From Blakeslea trispora (Eukaryota > Mucoromycota > Mucoromycetes > Mucorales > Choanephoraceae), in the NCBI GenBank assembly GCA_025331445.1, contig JAIWNE010000135.1, forward strand, positions 1 to 64,000: 64,000 bases of DNA, given 5' to 3'. The position numbers and the translations under genes are program-made. Each line of letters starts with the position of its first letter. Positions within the stretch are counted from its first letter, which is position 1. Shown here in pieces: positions 26,270-36,893 of this stretch. Below the pieces are notes generated by a model that worked only from the letters and a program-made list of their open reading frames with translations, did no database searches and was not told the DNA's origin.

Positions 26270-27700
26270 ATGTCCAAGCCAAAGCCCAAACTGCTCAACC
26301 ACTCTCAAAGACCCAAAAGCATTCAAGACACGACAGATAGAATAACAAGCAGTGACCAAGACTCAGAAGATGATATCATTCAATGCATTTGCAGTGATTC
26401 AAGCGATGATGGATTCACAATTCAATGTGAACAGTGTGAAAAATGGCAGCATGCAGAATGTGTCAAGATTAAAAAGAACAGAATACCAGACCATTATATA
26501 TGTTCTCATTGCATGAAAAAGTCAAGTGACCGCAACCATCAACACCATCGTCGCAAGTCGTCTATTGAAACAGGTAAGAAAAAGCAAGTCGGCTTAGAGA
26601 ACTCTAAAGCTCACTCTTGGACAGCTTCTCGTAAAAGAAAAAAGCACACTCCACTCTCTCTTGCCTATTCTTCGTCGTCGGAAGACAGTGAACCTGATAC
26701 TCCATCAAGAAAAAAACAGACTCGTTTAAATAAATGCATAGTGAAGGAAGAGGTAGTGTTAGACTTGTTTAAAGAAATTCAACGACAATGGATGGAGCTT
26801 TACAGGTCTTCTACAAAGCCTACAATGTCACCTACCTCGCAACGTGGTTTGGAGTCGATTGTCGTAATGGAATCAGATTTACTGTTACCTGTCATTCCTC
26901 GAGCCACTGTCAAACCACTTCGAAAAAATTTACTGCGGCCATCTCACAACATGACAAAGGGACTCTTTGCTGATACCCATATTCCAGAGCATCGGTATCT
27001 TATGGAGATCACGGGCGAGCTCATTCGAAAGTCAGTTTATAGAACGAATCCAGTGAACCAATACAGCTTGTTGGGTACACCTCTACCTCATGTTTTCTTT
27101 TACCATGCTTTTGATATCTGCATCGACGCTCGTTCCATGGGAAATGATTCACGTTACGTTCGTCGTTCATGTAGCCCAAACGCAGAGGTCAAGAGTATCA
27201 TTTTACCACACAACAGTCATGACCAGACTATTCACCTGGGTATCTACACACAAGAAGAAGTTGAGCGTGGTGAAGAAATCACGATTGGTTGGAACTGGGG
27301 GCGCAAAGCAATGATGTATCAAAAGAATCAAGACTTTTTTCGCAACAATAATTACCAAGTCGATATCATGCCTGAAGAAAGAGAGACGTTAAGAGAGGTG
27401 ATAGAATTGATTACAGCGAAATTTGGTGATTGTGCTTGCACGGACAAAAGCGAGTGTCTGATAGCTTATCTCAAGGACGAATTGCAAATCAACATGGCAA
27501 AGAACACAAAGAAGCGTAAACGTCCTGTTGTCTACCAGAAGAAGACAGCCATATTTTCATCTGATGAGGAAAAAGATCATAAGGAGCAAAATAACATGAT
27601 AAAAGAAGCCATTCCAATGCATCATCAACCACCCAAGAAGCGATGGCTTCAACAGCATCTTTATTTTCAAGCACATCTGCGACCTGGAAAAAGAAACTAG
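26270..27700 (+). CDS. PHD finger-SET domain protein, Set3/MLL5/SETD5 type
   Basis: Chromatin protein of the Set3 class: in yeast Set3 reads H3K4me2 and recruits histone deacetylases. Single exon, 476 aa. The PHD finger is at residues 38-82 (CICSDSSDDG..., CEQCEKWQHAEC, YICSHC). The SET domain is at about 216-343 (TKGLFADTHIPEHRYLMEIT, RYVRRSCSPNAEV, ERGEEITIGWNW). The catalytic N-H-S-C-x-P-N motif of active methyltransferases reads R-R-S-C-S-P-N here, as in SETD5/MLL5, so methyltransferase activity is unlikely. Basic Ser-rich linkers surround both domains. The C-terminus is basic and ends RPGKRN. Start at 26270 gives a PHD close to the N-terminus as expected. Confidence 0.88.
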   Translation: MSKPKPKLLNHSQRPKSIQDTTDRITSSDQDSEDDIIQCICSDSSDDGFTIQCEQCEKWQHAECVKIKKNRIPDHYICSHCMKKSSDRNHQHHRRKSSIETGKKKQVGLENSKAHSWTASRKRKKHTPLSLAYSSSSEDSEPDTPSRKKQTRLNKCIVKEEVVLDLFKEIQRQWMELYRSSTKPTMSPTSQRGLESIVVMESDLLLPVIPRATVKPLRKNLLRPSHNMTKGLFADTHIPEHRYLMEITGELIRKSVYRTNPVNQYSLLGTPLPHVFFYHAFDICIDARSMGNDSRYVRRSCSPNAEVKSIILPHNSHDQTIHLGIYTQEEVERGEEITIGWNWGRKAMMYQKNQDFFRNNNYQVDIMPEERETLREVIELITAKFGDCACTDKSECLIAYLKDELQINMAKNTKKRKRPVVYQKKTAIFSSDEEKDHKEQNNMIKEAIPMHHQPPKKRWLQQHLYFQAHLRPGKRN

Positions 27701-28052
27701 AGGAAATATCTTTATCCTCCCACTTCAACTTTCCTTTCAATAGCCAGTCTATGTGTATGAGCATTCAAGACATATTTCCCCATCTATAATCACATTATAA
27801 GCTCTGTTTTTTTTAAAAAAAAAACAACACAAACTATAAACTGCATTACATATTGATCTTTTTTTTTTTTAATATATACTCTTGCCTTTCTATCCTTTTT
27901 TTTTGTTACCCAAAGAAAATGGGGAAAGAAGCAAGTCCGATTGTTCATTAAAGAAGCTCCAAATTCATTTAAAAACAAAAGAAAACAAACGCGTGTAGGA
28001 TGATAGTAAAATGCAATGTACAATAAATATATAACTATATAACAATTCTAAT
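27701..28052. other. Convergent intergenic region
   Basis: Lies between the PHD-SET gene (+) and the ornithine acetyltransferase gene (-). It holds homopolymer runs and AATATA/AATAAATA-like poly(A) signals on both strands (for example near 28022). No gene. Confidence 0.4.
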
Positions 28053-29442
28053 CTAAGAACGGTAATCAGCATTGATGCTAACATATTCGTGACTTAAATC
28101 GCAAGTCCAGAATTTGGTTTCGCTGTTGCCCAATCCAAGGTCAACTTGGATTTGTAAATCTTCCATCTTGAGAATTTCTGAAGCTCTTTCTTCATCTACC
28201 TTTTCAGGTTCACCCTTGACCATCAATTTCAAGTTTTCAGTACCATCTGCAGGTACAAATGTGACACTAACTTGCGTTGGATCCACATCAATACCACTAT
28301 GACCGAGACTAGCACAGATTCTACCCCAGTTAGCATCTTGACCATATAAAGCAGACTTGACCAACATGGAAGTGGAGATATGAGAAGCGGCTTGCTTGGC
28401 ACCTTCAAATGATTCGGCACCCTACAAAGATTACATTGGAGAGATGAATAAACGCAAGTTACATGGATATATGTGTCAGCAAAAAAAGACTTACAGTAAC
28501 ATGAATTGTAACAAACTTGGTAGCACCTTCACCATCACGAACAACTAATTGAGCCAATTCAGCAGCGAAAGCGGTCAAATGGTCTCTGAAAGCTTCATAA
28601 TCGGCTCCTTTTGATTCAATGCGAACTTGACTAGCACCATTAGCCAAGACAGAGATGGTATCGTTTGTACTCATATCACCATCTACACTAATGGAATTGA
28701 AACTTCTGTCAACAGCATATTTCAAGGCCTCTTGGAGAAGTTCAGGCTTGATGTAGGCATCAGTTACCATGAAACCCAACAAAGTAGCCATGTTGGGGTG
28801 AATCATACCAGCTCCCTTGGAGATACCGGCCATACGGAATGTTTGTCCTTGTAAGCTGTATTCCTTGGATCTCAACTTGGGAAATGTATCAGTTGTCATG
28901 AAAGCTTCAGCAGCGTTCATCCAACCCTCTTGATGATCAGCAGACAATTTGGTGAAGGCATCACGAATACCAGACTCAATCTTGTCCATAGGTAAGTTTT
29001 GACCGATAACACCAGTTGACATGGTCAAGGCACTGTTGGGTTGCTTTACTAGCTCGTCTATAATAGAACGCATCTTCTTGGCATCCAAAATACCTTGAGC
29101 ACCAGTGACAGCATTAGCACAGCCTGAATTAGTGACGACAGCATAAAGTTTGTCGTTATTGTTTTCCAAAGTCTCTTTGCTGACAAGTACGGGAGCTGCT
29201 TGAAATTTGTTGGTTGTAAAGACAGCAGCACCTGAACATGGGAGTTCTGATACAACAAGGGCAACATCTTTGTTTTTGTTCTTCTTAATAAGAGCTGGTA
29301 CACCACTTGCACGGAAACCAGAGGGATAGAGACCGGAGCTGGAGATCAAAGATTGCTTGCGAGCACTCAGGTGTTCGTAACTTGTTGAATACAGGCGGCG
29401 TTGAATTTGTGAGTTGACACGAGAGGCGCTGAGACGAAACAT
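28053..29442 (-). CDS. ARG7: Bifunctional ornithine acetyltransferase/N-acetylglutamate synthase, mitochondrial
   Basis: ArgJ-family enzyme of the cyclic arginine pathway. It moves acetyl from N-acetylornithine to glutamate and can also use acetyl-CoA. Two exons (28495-29442, 28053-28421), 438 aa. The proenzyme cleaves itself before Thr220 in [16 protein letters not shown], giving alpha and beta chains. Also visible are [13 protein letters not shown] and, near the C-terminus, [12 protein letters not shown]. The N-terminus ([20 protein letters not shown]) is a classic basic mitochondrial presequence. The gene is named for the yeast orthologue (ARG7). Its start faces the RAE1 start across about 0.9 kb. 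Confidence 0.95.
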
Positions 29443-30318
29443 GTTGAAAGATTTTTTTTTTTATATGTACAGACTTATAAGTAATAGAAAAAAAAAAAAG
29501 AAGAAGAGAAAGAGAGAGAGATTCGAGAGATATATAAAAGATAATCAAGTTGAAGCGCCGATATTTTCAAAGCCTGAGTGTTCATGACTCATCTGTCAAA
29601 AAAGCATGAAACTCAGAACTCTATTTCGACTATCTTCGTTTTAAATGGTTTACTTTGAAAGCATCCACTCTTATCAAATAAAAATAATAACCAGAACAAA
29701 TAACAACTATACTAGCTTGCTTGTTGTTGCTGTGAAATCTTCTTCAGCTTTAGAAAAAAAAAACCAAAGAAAAGCCGAGTCTGGATGATGAATCAAATTT
29801 CGGAATATGTTTTCTTGCTTCGTCGTTTCTTTTAATATGAATAACAAGATAGAAATCAGTGTGTGCTCGAGAGTTAATTCAAGCAAGAGCAAGCTTTTCA
29901 GAGAGTGATGTGTACACTTTGTCAACAAAATGTTTCATTTTGAATATCAAAAAACGAACGAGTAATTTCTGAATAAAGTGTGCATCTTCCTTCACCAAAA
30001 CTCGAAAACTTCACTAGATTACACTTCTTTTTAGATGAAAACTGTAGCCTTAGCTATAACGATTGTCTTGTATACTTCATGCCTCTTTTCCTTTGATTCA
30101 AGGATGGAGGTGTCAATGTGCTTAAATTTTTTTGTTGGATTTAAGTGATCTCTTGGATAAAATTTATCAAGACTTTGGGATACAGTATGAACCAAGAACT
30201 CCGAAAGCAAAAAAAAAAAAAAGAAAGCGCCAATTTCAATAGGTTTGATTGTATCATTTTTTTTTTTTTTGAAAACTAGTTACTCTTTTCTTTCTATATA
30301 TATACCCTTTCTAAGAGA
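29443..30318. other. Divergent promoter region
   Basis: Shared upstream region of the ornithine acetyltransferase gene (-) and RAE1 (+). It has A/T homopolymers at 29454-29500, 30210-30224 and 30257-30272, and TATATATATAC at 30295-30305 shortly before the RAE1 ATG. No gene. Confidence 0.45.
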
Positions 30319-31634
30319 ATGGATGTACCTGACTTTGAGGTAAGTTTATGTCTTCTCTCCAATTGGTTTGTGTCTCATTCTTGCCTACAACACGCTCTTA
30401 GGTTGCCTCACCACCTACCGACAGCATTTCTGATCTTGCGTTTTCACCACAAGCAGATATTCTTGCTGTCTCTTCCTGGGACAATGCCGTAAGTTTAAGC
30501 GTATTGTCACCTTTGTCTGTTATTGTAACCCGTGTGTTTAGGTAAGATTATATGAAGTTCAACCTACAGGAAACACAATACCCAAAGCTTCCTATAACCA
30601 CGAGGGTCCTGTTTTATGTGTTGATTGGGCCAAGGTAAGAATACCACTTATTTTACTGAGAAAAAAAAATGAGTGGAGGAGGAGCTTTCTATCTTTTTTT
30701 TTTCTGTATGTGATTTTTGACCATCAAAGTAATTAGGATGGTACCTCTGTTGTATCGGGTGGCACAGATAAGGCGGTACGTCTTTATGATTTGGCTACAG
30801 GACAAATGAGACAAGTGGGTGCACATGATGAGCCTGTCAAAGCAGCAAAATTTTTAGACGGAAAAGCCAATATACTGGCTACAGGCAGTTGGGATAAAAC
30901 AATAAAGTACTGGGATCTAAGATCGCCACAGCCTGTGGGTACAGCACAACTAGGTGAACGATGTTATTCAATGGACACAAAGGGCGATTTGTTGGTGGCT
31001 GCCACAGCTGATCGAAATGTGTTGATATTCAACCTGAATAACCCTACAGCCATCTACAAGCAAAGTATATCTCCCTTGAAGTGGCAAACACGTAAAGTAG
31101 CTTGCTTCATAGACAGTCAAGGTTATGCAATTGGTTCAATTGAAGGACGTTTGGGTATTCAATATATAGATGAAAAAGATGCAGCGTAAGTGTTGATTTG
31201 GATGGTTTCAAGAGCATGGTGTTGAGTGACTTTTTCTAGTAAATCCTTTTCATTCAAATGTCATCGAGATGAAACAAAGAATGTGTATGCTGTCAATGAC
31301 ATTTCATTTCATCCTGTCTATGGTACGTTCTCTACTTCAGGCGCTGATGGCACAGTCAGTTTTTGGGACAAGGACTCCAAGCAGCGATTGAAGACTCTAC
31401 CGAAAGCAAATGCAACCATCCCTTGCACTGCCTTCAACCGTACTGGCAATATCTTTGCTTATGCTGTCAGCTATGATTGGACAAAGGTAAGTGAGGACTG
31501 AAGGTAACTTTGGACATAGGACTAACACAATGGTTTGTTAGGGTCATCAATTCTATAGTACAGAAGGCCAAATCAATAGATTAATGCTTCACCCTGTCAA
31601 AGATGAAGACATTAGGCCTCGTCCGAAAAAGTAA
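30319..31634 (+). CDS. RAE1: mRNA export factor RAE1/Gle2
   Basis: WD40 beta-propeller that binds the nucleoporin Nup98/Nup116 GLEBS motif at the nuclear pore for mRNA export. Six exons (30319-30339, 30402-30488, 30542-30634, 30737-31185, 31240-31486, 31542-31634) give 329 aa, a little shorter than the usual 350-370. Repeats include [70 protein letters not shown] and [16 protein letters not shown]. The diagnostic C-terminus ends [17 protein letters not shown]. The N-terminus starts directly at the first blade; the extension seen in animals is absent. All junctions keep frame with canonical GT-AG sites. Confidence 0.96.
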
Positions 31635-32398
31635 ATAACAATAAAATTGTGTACATAATACTGTTTTTTCTTTCTTTCTTTCTTTCTTTCTATTCAAGTC
31701 ATTTTCAGTTAGTCTTGATAAATCGTATACAATGTGTTTTGCTTGCCTAGTGATAATGACAGCATCTGATTTGTTCAATATAGATAGACTTTTTACGATT
31801 CAGTTATACACTGAACTGGCTGTACGTACATATTACACTGAGATCAAATAGATAATCAGCCTCATCAAGTGTCAAAATAACCAGCTTTCTAAGACCTGTA
31901 TGAGCTCTTCTTAAATTCTCTCTGTTCTCCCTTCCCTCTCCTTCGCTTAATAGTATTCTCTCCTTTTTGAGATGCATAAAACAAAAAGACTGATTTATTT
32001 TCTTGCAATAAATCAATGTTCTCCTTCTGTTTTTCTTTCTTTATGTTTGTAGCCATCAACTTAAAATTCAGACAATTCAGCAAAGAAAAATCGAATGATT
32101 AAAGTTAGACATCCCAAATAATCTGAGCAATGAGTTTCTTCACTTTTTGAATCTTTCAAAACCAAACTGGAAATAGCGTACAAGGTTTGCCGCATCCTAT
32201 TTTTCTCCCTCTGATTCACCGTTTCTTATTTGGGACTATTCGTTTCTCAAAGGAGCTTTACAGCTCTCCTATCTCTTTTTTTAAGAAAAAAAAAGAAGCA
32301 AGCCATTTTAGAATAAAGAGCAACTGGAGAGATTAGCTTGTCTTGCTAGGGAGTTTCTTTATCTTTCTTTTCTATTCCATTTGCTTTAGAAGACAGTA
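31635..32398. other. Intergenic
   Basis: Holds a (TTTC)n tract at about 31669-31690 and poly-A/T runs. Short minus-strand frames (31581-31778, 31804-32083) have no domains. The last part is the promoter of the next gene. Confidence 0.4.
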
Positions 32399-33423
32399 AT
32401 GCGTTCCAATTCACTATGTTTTACTCAGCTATCAGATCCATACCGCAGTAAGCAGCTTTTTATTGCAAAAGGTGAATTGAATTTCAGGTAGCAAACCTTC
32501 CGTCCCCCCCCCCTTTTCTCCCATTTTTTACATGCCATTTAGCAATGTATTACAACTGCTGACTTTCTATACGTATAGCAGACACTTTATCTGTGCCCAT
32601 TCATCAGTCTGATTCAGATCGAACTTACTCTTATTTGCCTTATACAAATCATAAGCCAGATTTGGCTCAAGCAAGAACGGCTCTTTACATTGAAGATGAT
32701 ACTCAAACAATTAGCTCTACTGTTCAAGTGGATCCGATGAGTACAGAACATCCTTTCCCTTTAGATCAAGCTCCGTCTTATCCCCATGACTCATTATCCT
32801 CTCATCTTCCTTTGAAAGAAGAGCGAAACAAGCAGACAATCATTGGTGGAGTAGTGTTGTTTTTGTGGATTTTTCTGTTTTTGATCGCTTATATCTGTTG
32901 GCCACGCGTACCTCGAATACATATTATAAACAAAAAGGCAGACCGGGTCGGAGACCCTGCAGATTGGGGACCTAAGCAGCAACCTTATTTTAAAGCAGTA
33001 TGGCAACTAAATATCACAATAGACAACCATGTTAGTTTTGTACCTACTCTGGTTCAAGCAATGCATTTTGTCATCAAGGACCGAGATACTTTTCAACCAT
33101 TTGCCTGGTCGACAGTAGGTCCTTTTCGGCTCATGTCCCAACAGAGTACATCCATGACAATCAGTTTTAAAGTGGATTATGAGCCATCCAACATTACCGA
33201 TGTTACCTTTGAGAACCTTTACGATGCATGTGGCCCTCAAATCCCTGCCGAGTCACCTCCACTTAACATTACTATGCAGGCAAGTAGAATTCTAAAACCC
33301 AGAAAATATATACAATAACTATTTATTTGATAGACCACAGTTCATGTATCAGGCCTTTTTTGGCCCTTTGTTGTCAACCTTGCAGCATCAGATATAGGAG
33401 GACTCTATTGTCCATTAAATTAA
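32399..33423 (+). CDS. Single-pass membrane protein, unknown function
   Basis: Not a family I can name. Exons 32399-32447, 32579-33279 and 33334-33423 give 279 aa. Layout: a polar Ser/Asp-rich N-terminal half of about 110 residues, one strong transmembrane helix (IIGGVVLFLWIFLFLIAYIC), then a beta-rich extracytosolic part (KAVWQLNITIDNHVSFVP, MTISFKVDYEP, INVT/NITM-like sequons). It ends VHVSGLFWPFVVNLAAS...YCPLN. That layout resembles LEA14/NDR1-like single-TM proteins, an inference only. The last intron starts GC, not GT (CAG/GCAAGT at 33280). Reading through it instead adds about 10 residues and a stop, and loses the hydrophobic end. The frame sum supports the splice. Confidence 0.65.
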
Positions 33424-33490
33424 GCCTTCCCCTTCTTTTTTTTTTTATTTTATTAATATCTTTCTTAAGGAATTGTAAAAAAAGAAACAA

Positions 33491-34513
33491 TCAAGTCCAT
33501 ACAGATTTGGCTTTTTCTGGAATAGGAGGCATAGTTCTTCTATGAGGGTATTTTTGGTTGGTAATATGGGTTGGCCTGGCATAAATCAAAAAAAGTTAGC
33601 AAGACTAGAAAGAGTGAAAACCTTCTAAAGAACTCACGTTGATTGAGATGGACGTAGATTAATTGAATGATCCTTTCTGTCTCGTTTCTCCCATTCGCCT
33701 TTAATTGGTTCAAACTCAAACCTTCTGAGAGGGATGAGAGGTTTCTTTTTGTCAGTTAGATGGAAAGAATCGACACTGTAACGACGCTGTGGAATATGTT
33801 GCGTGCCTGTCTCGAATCGATTGATAATTTCCTCTACTTTTGATTGAGCTGAATCTGTTGAACAGAAACTGAAGGTTGAGCATTGAGATGAAGCAGACGT
33901 GCTTGGCGAAAGTGTAGGTAAAGCACTGAAAGGAGAGTATAGATCAAAGTCATTCGAAATAGAAACAGAGTTATGTCGCTTCTTTTCTGGTCTTTTTGTG
34001 CTGATTGTCAGGCTAGGTCCCGATTGAGGTATAAGCAAAGGTGAACAAGTAATGATTTTGACCGGGCATGAACTTGAATTGTTTGTTCTCGGCAATTGTT
34101 CTTCTCTGTTGGTTGACAACCCAACTTTCTCGCTATCTAGTGTCACCATCTGGTTTTCTTCTTTGCTTGCTAAAATGGTCTGATGATCTTCATCATCCAA
34201 GGGTATTGGCTGTTGGTATTCATCCTCCTTACTTGACAGTCCAGTCTGTTCTTCATCTGATGGGACAATTTGATCATCTTCTGATAATTCAATAGGCCCT
34301 TTGATGGACAATGTGGTCTGTTTTGCTTTCATTGACAATGAGCTACTTTCTAGCTTAATTGAGTGAAAGAAGAACGGTATGATGTATGCTTTGGTGACAT
34401 AATCTAATGACAGGTTCCTGCTTAATAAGATTCAATTGACTTTCTCTGAATTACTTACCGAAACAATAATTAAAGAAAGCACCAAAAAGGGCTTGCTTTG
34501 TTGAATAGTGCAT
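33491..34513 (-). CDS. Acidic low-complexity protein, unknown
   Basis: Not recognised. Exons 34459-34513, 33638-34403 and 33491-33575 give 301 aa in frame. Near the N-terminus is an aromatic segment (ALFGAFFNYCF, then YIIPFFFHSIKL). Residues about 60-125 carry four or five imperfect acidic repeats of 15-18 residues, each with a short hydrophobic/Ser start and an E/D-rich end (LSSKEDEY, LASKEENQ, LSTNREEQ). The middle is Ser/Thr/Pro-rich, the C-terminal third basic (RRFEFEPIKGEWEKRDRKD). Mostly disordered in appearance. It may be a signalling or scaffold protein. The last 67 bp separate it from the convergent gene ending at 33423. The first exon is less certain; a start at the ATG at 34332 is the conservative alternative. 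Confidence 0.55.
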
Positions 34514-35031
34514 AAGGAAAAGAACGCTAAAAGAAGAAGAAAAATAAGCTTGATTGATTCAATTGAAAATCGCGGTTTATTTACATGGCTAAACGAAATT
34601 CAGTTTTCATGTCAACATATAAAAGAAACAAACAATTAGGAAAAAAAGAAGAAAAACTAAATTTTGTGTTTTGTAATCACTTCTTTATTTTTTCGTGTAT
34701 TCAAGTGGGCCAATTGTATTAGAGAAAGAGTGGTTTGTACTACTTGGGAAGGATAGCCTTGATAAATTGATTAAACAATAAAGAAGTGGATCAAAGTGAC
34801 GTCGATTCAATGCTATGCCTATTTGGCTAATAACGTGCACCCCTTTTCCTCTTTTTAAACGGGTAATGTTAAATTTAATTTTACAATTGTGCTAAACCAA
34901 TCACTGCAAGACTCTTTTTCTTTTTTCTTTTTTTTGTATTTATTGAACCCGCTCAAGGTGGTACAAATCTCTGATTTTTTATTTCTCTCTTTCTTTTTCA
35001 TTTTCCAACTTCTTTCTCTACTTCAATCACA
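34514..35031. other. Divergent promoter region
   Basis: Between the acidic-protein gene (-) and the arrestin gene (+). It has pyrimidine-rich tracts at 34911-34937 and 34980-35025, just upstream of the arrestin ATG. No gene seen. Confidence 0.4.
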
Positions 35032-36520
35032 ATGAACATCTTGCCTAACCCTATACAACTTGTCCATAACTCTGATTTTCATATCAATTTGGAAACAGAA
35101 CATATAATTTTGCATGGCAGTATTGAGGAATCTGCTGGAGTTATCTTGAGAGGTTCAGTTGTGTTTAACTGTCAAGAAACCACCAAAGTTCGTTCTATCT
35201 CGCTCAAGTTTATTGGAAAGGCAAAAGTAAACTGGACTGAAGGCAAGTATACCAAAGAAAACACTCCTGCTTGTCTTTTGTGTTGAGTACTTGCTCATGT
35301 CCACTCTTAGGTCTTGGATCTCATCAGCGTCACTACAAAGACGAAAAGACAATAATCAAACATGAGTGGTGTTTCTTACAGCCGAAACATAAGACATATC
35401 ATTTATCCGAAGGTCACTACAAATGGTATGATAAAGAGTTGGATGAGAGGCTAAAGCAATTGACTCACAGATGATGACCATAGGGACTTTGAGCTTCCAT
35501 TACCCGGCGATCTACCTGAAACAATTCAGCATGAATTAGGCGAAGTCACTTATCGTCTAAAGGCAACTGTAGATCGACCTACTTTTTCAATGAACTATAA
35601 TGACCGCAAAGAAATCAAGGTATCGCGAGTACTTTTACCATCTTCCCTGGAATTATCTCAGTCCGTTGTTATATCTAATGTTTGGGTGGACAAACTAAGT
35701 TATGATATCAGCGTCCCAAGCAAGGTGTTTAGCATGGGCAGCATCATTCCAGTGACGTTTGCATTAGAACCTATTGCCGAAGATCTACGAGTGCGCTCGG
35801 TTTCTTGTGTGCTGAAAGAATACATCACTCTATCGGCAGAAGACCATTCAAAGATGGAAGGCAGAGTAATAAGACACATACGGGATGAACATTTTTCCAC
35901 GGGTGAAAATCCTTGGTCAAAGACAGAATTGGTGTCAGTACCTGATATGGCATCACATCTTGTACAAACCGATTCTGCATGTGATCTTATGAAAATCAAA
36001 CATAAGCTGAAATTCACTGTATCACTAACCAATGCAGATGGTCATATATCTGGTAAGTCGTCCCTCCTATGGATTCCCGAAATGTTATTTACATTTTGCT
36101 TTTTCTTTTTTTTTTATCATCATAGAGTTGAGAGCTGCGATTCCTGTCATGATAGCAGAAATATCACCCGCAGAAGATGAAAATGTTTTACCTGCTTATG
36201 AAGACGCATGGAAATCAGCACCTTATGATCCACAACAAGTAGCCACATTGATTGCAAGAGGCGACCTTCCTCCTTCCATCGCTATCTCTGCACCTAATGA
36301 AGCAGCATGTGGAGTCAATGCACTATTATCAAACTCAGATACAGAAGACGAAAGTGACACACACAGAGGAGCTGTTGTTGATCCTTTGCCTTGGCAAGGC
36401 ATCGATCTCTCTCGGGTTCCCTCTTATACAACTGCAATTCGGTCAAATAGATTATATAGCTTTTCTGGCTCGTTACCTGGCTATGATGCAGCAGTAGCCG
36501 TACCTGGTCGAAGTGGATAA
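35032..36520 (+). CDS. Alpha-arrestin (ARRDC/ART-like)
   Basis: Alpha-arrestins are cytosolic adaptors that bring Nedd4/Rsp5-type ubiquitin ligases to membrane transporters for endocytosis. Exons 35032-35242, 35311-35425, 35484-36052 and 36126-36520 give 429 aa. The arrestin-N sandwich includes GVILRGSVVFNCQE, KFIGKAKVNW, and the signature FELPLPGDLPETI. The arrestin-C part starts near YDISVPSKVFSMGSIIPVTF. The tail has LPAY (320-323), VPSY (396-399) and LPGY (415-418), similar to the L/PPxY motifs bound by WW domains of the ligase. The first intron has a GC donor (GAAG/GCAAGT at 35243); no GT site there keeps the frame. Confidence 0.88.
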
Positions 36521-36893
36521 ATGATCCACTAAATAGTCATCTTTTTTTTTTTTATTTTGTTTATTATTATTGTATAGATTGTGCTTATTTTGTATTATTA
36601 AAAACCAACCATTAGACGAATAACTACTACTTGAAGAGGGGGGGTTTTTTTTTAGAGTACAAAGTTACATTCAGCTTACACAAACAAAGGGAAAACCTTT
36701 TTGTACAAAAACTGTACGTTACTCAGGCTTAGATGACTAAAAGTTATTGTTTACCCGAGGACCCCCCCCCCCTTTTTAAAAATCATGAAAATCATTTCCA
36801 AACAAATACTAACTATTTTATTTTTAATTCTACTTTTTTTGGTATTATAATACATAAAAAAAAATTTTGCTAGCTTTGACTATTATTTACATT
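36521..36893. other. Convergent intergenic region
   Basis: Between the arrestin (+) and zinc-transporter (-) genes. It is rich in G, C and T homopolymers (36638-36654, 36759-36780). Probable poly(A) signals only. No gene. Confidence 0.4.
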
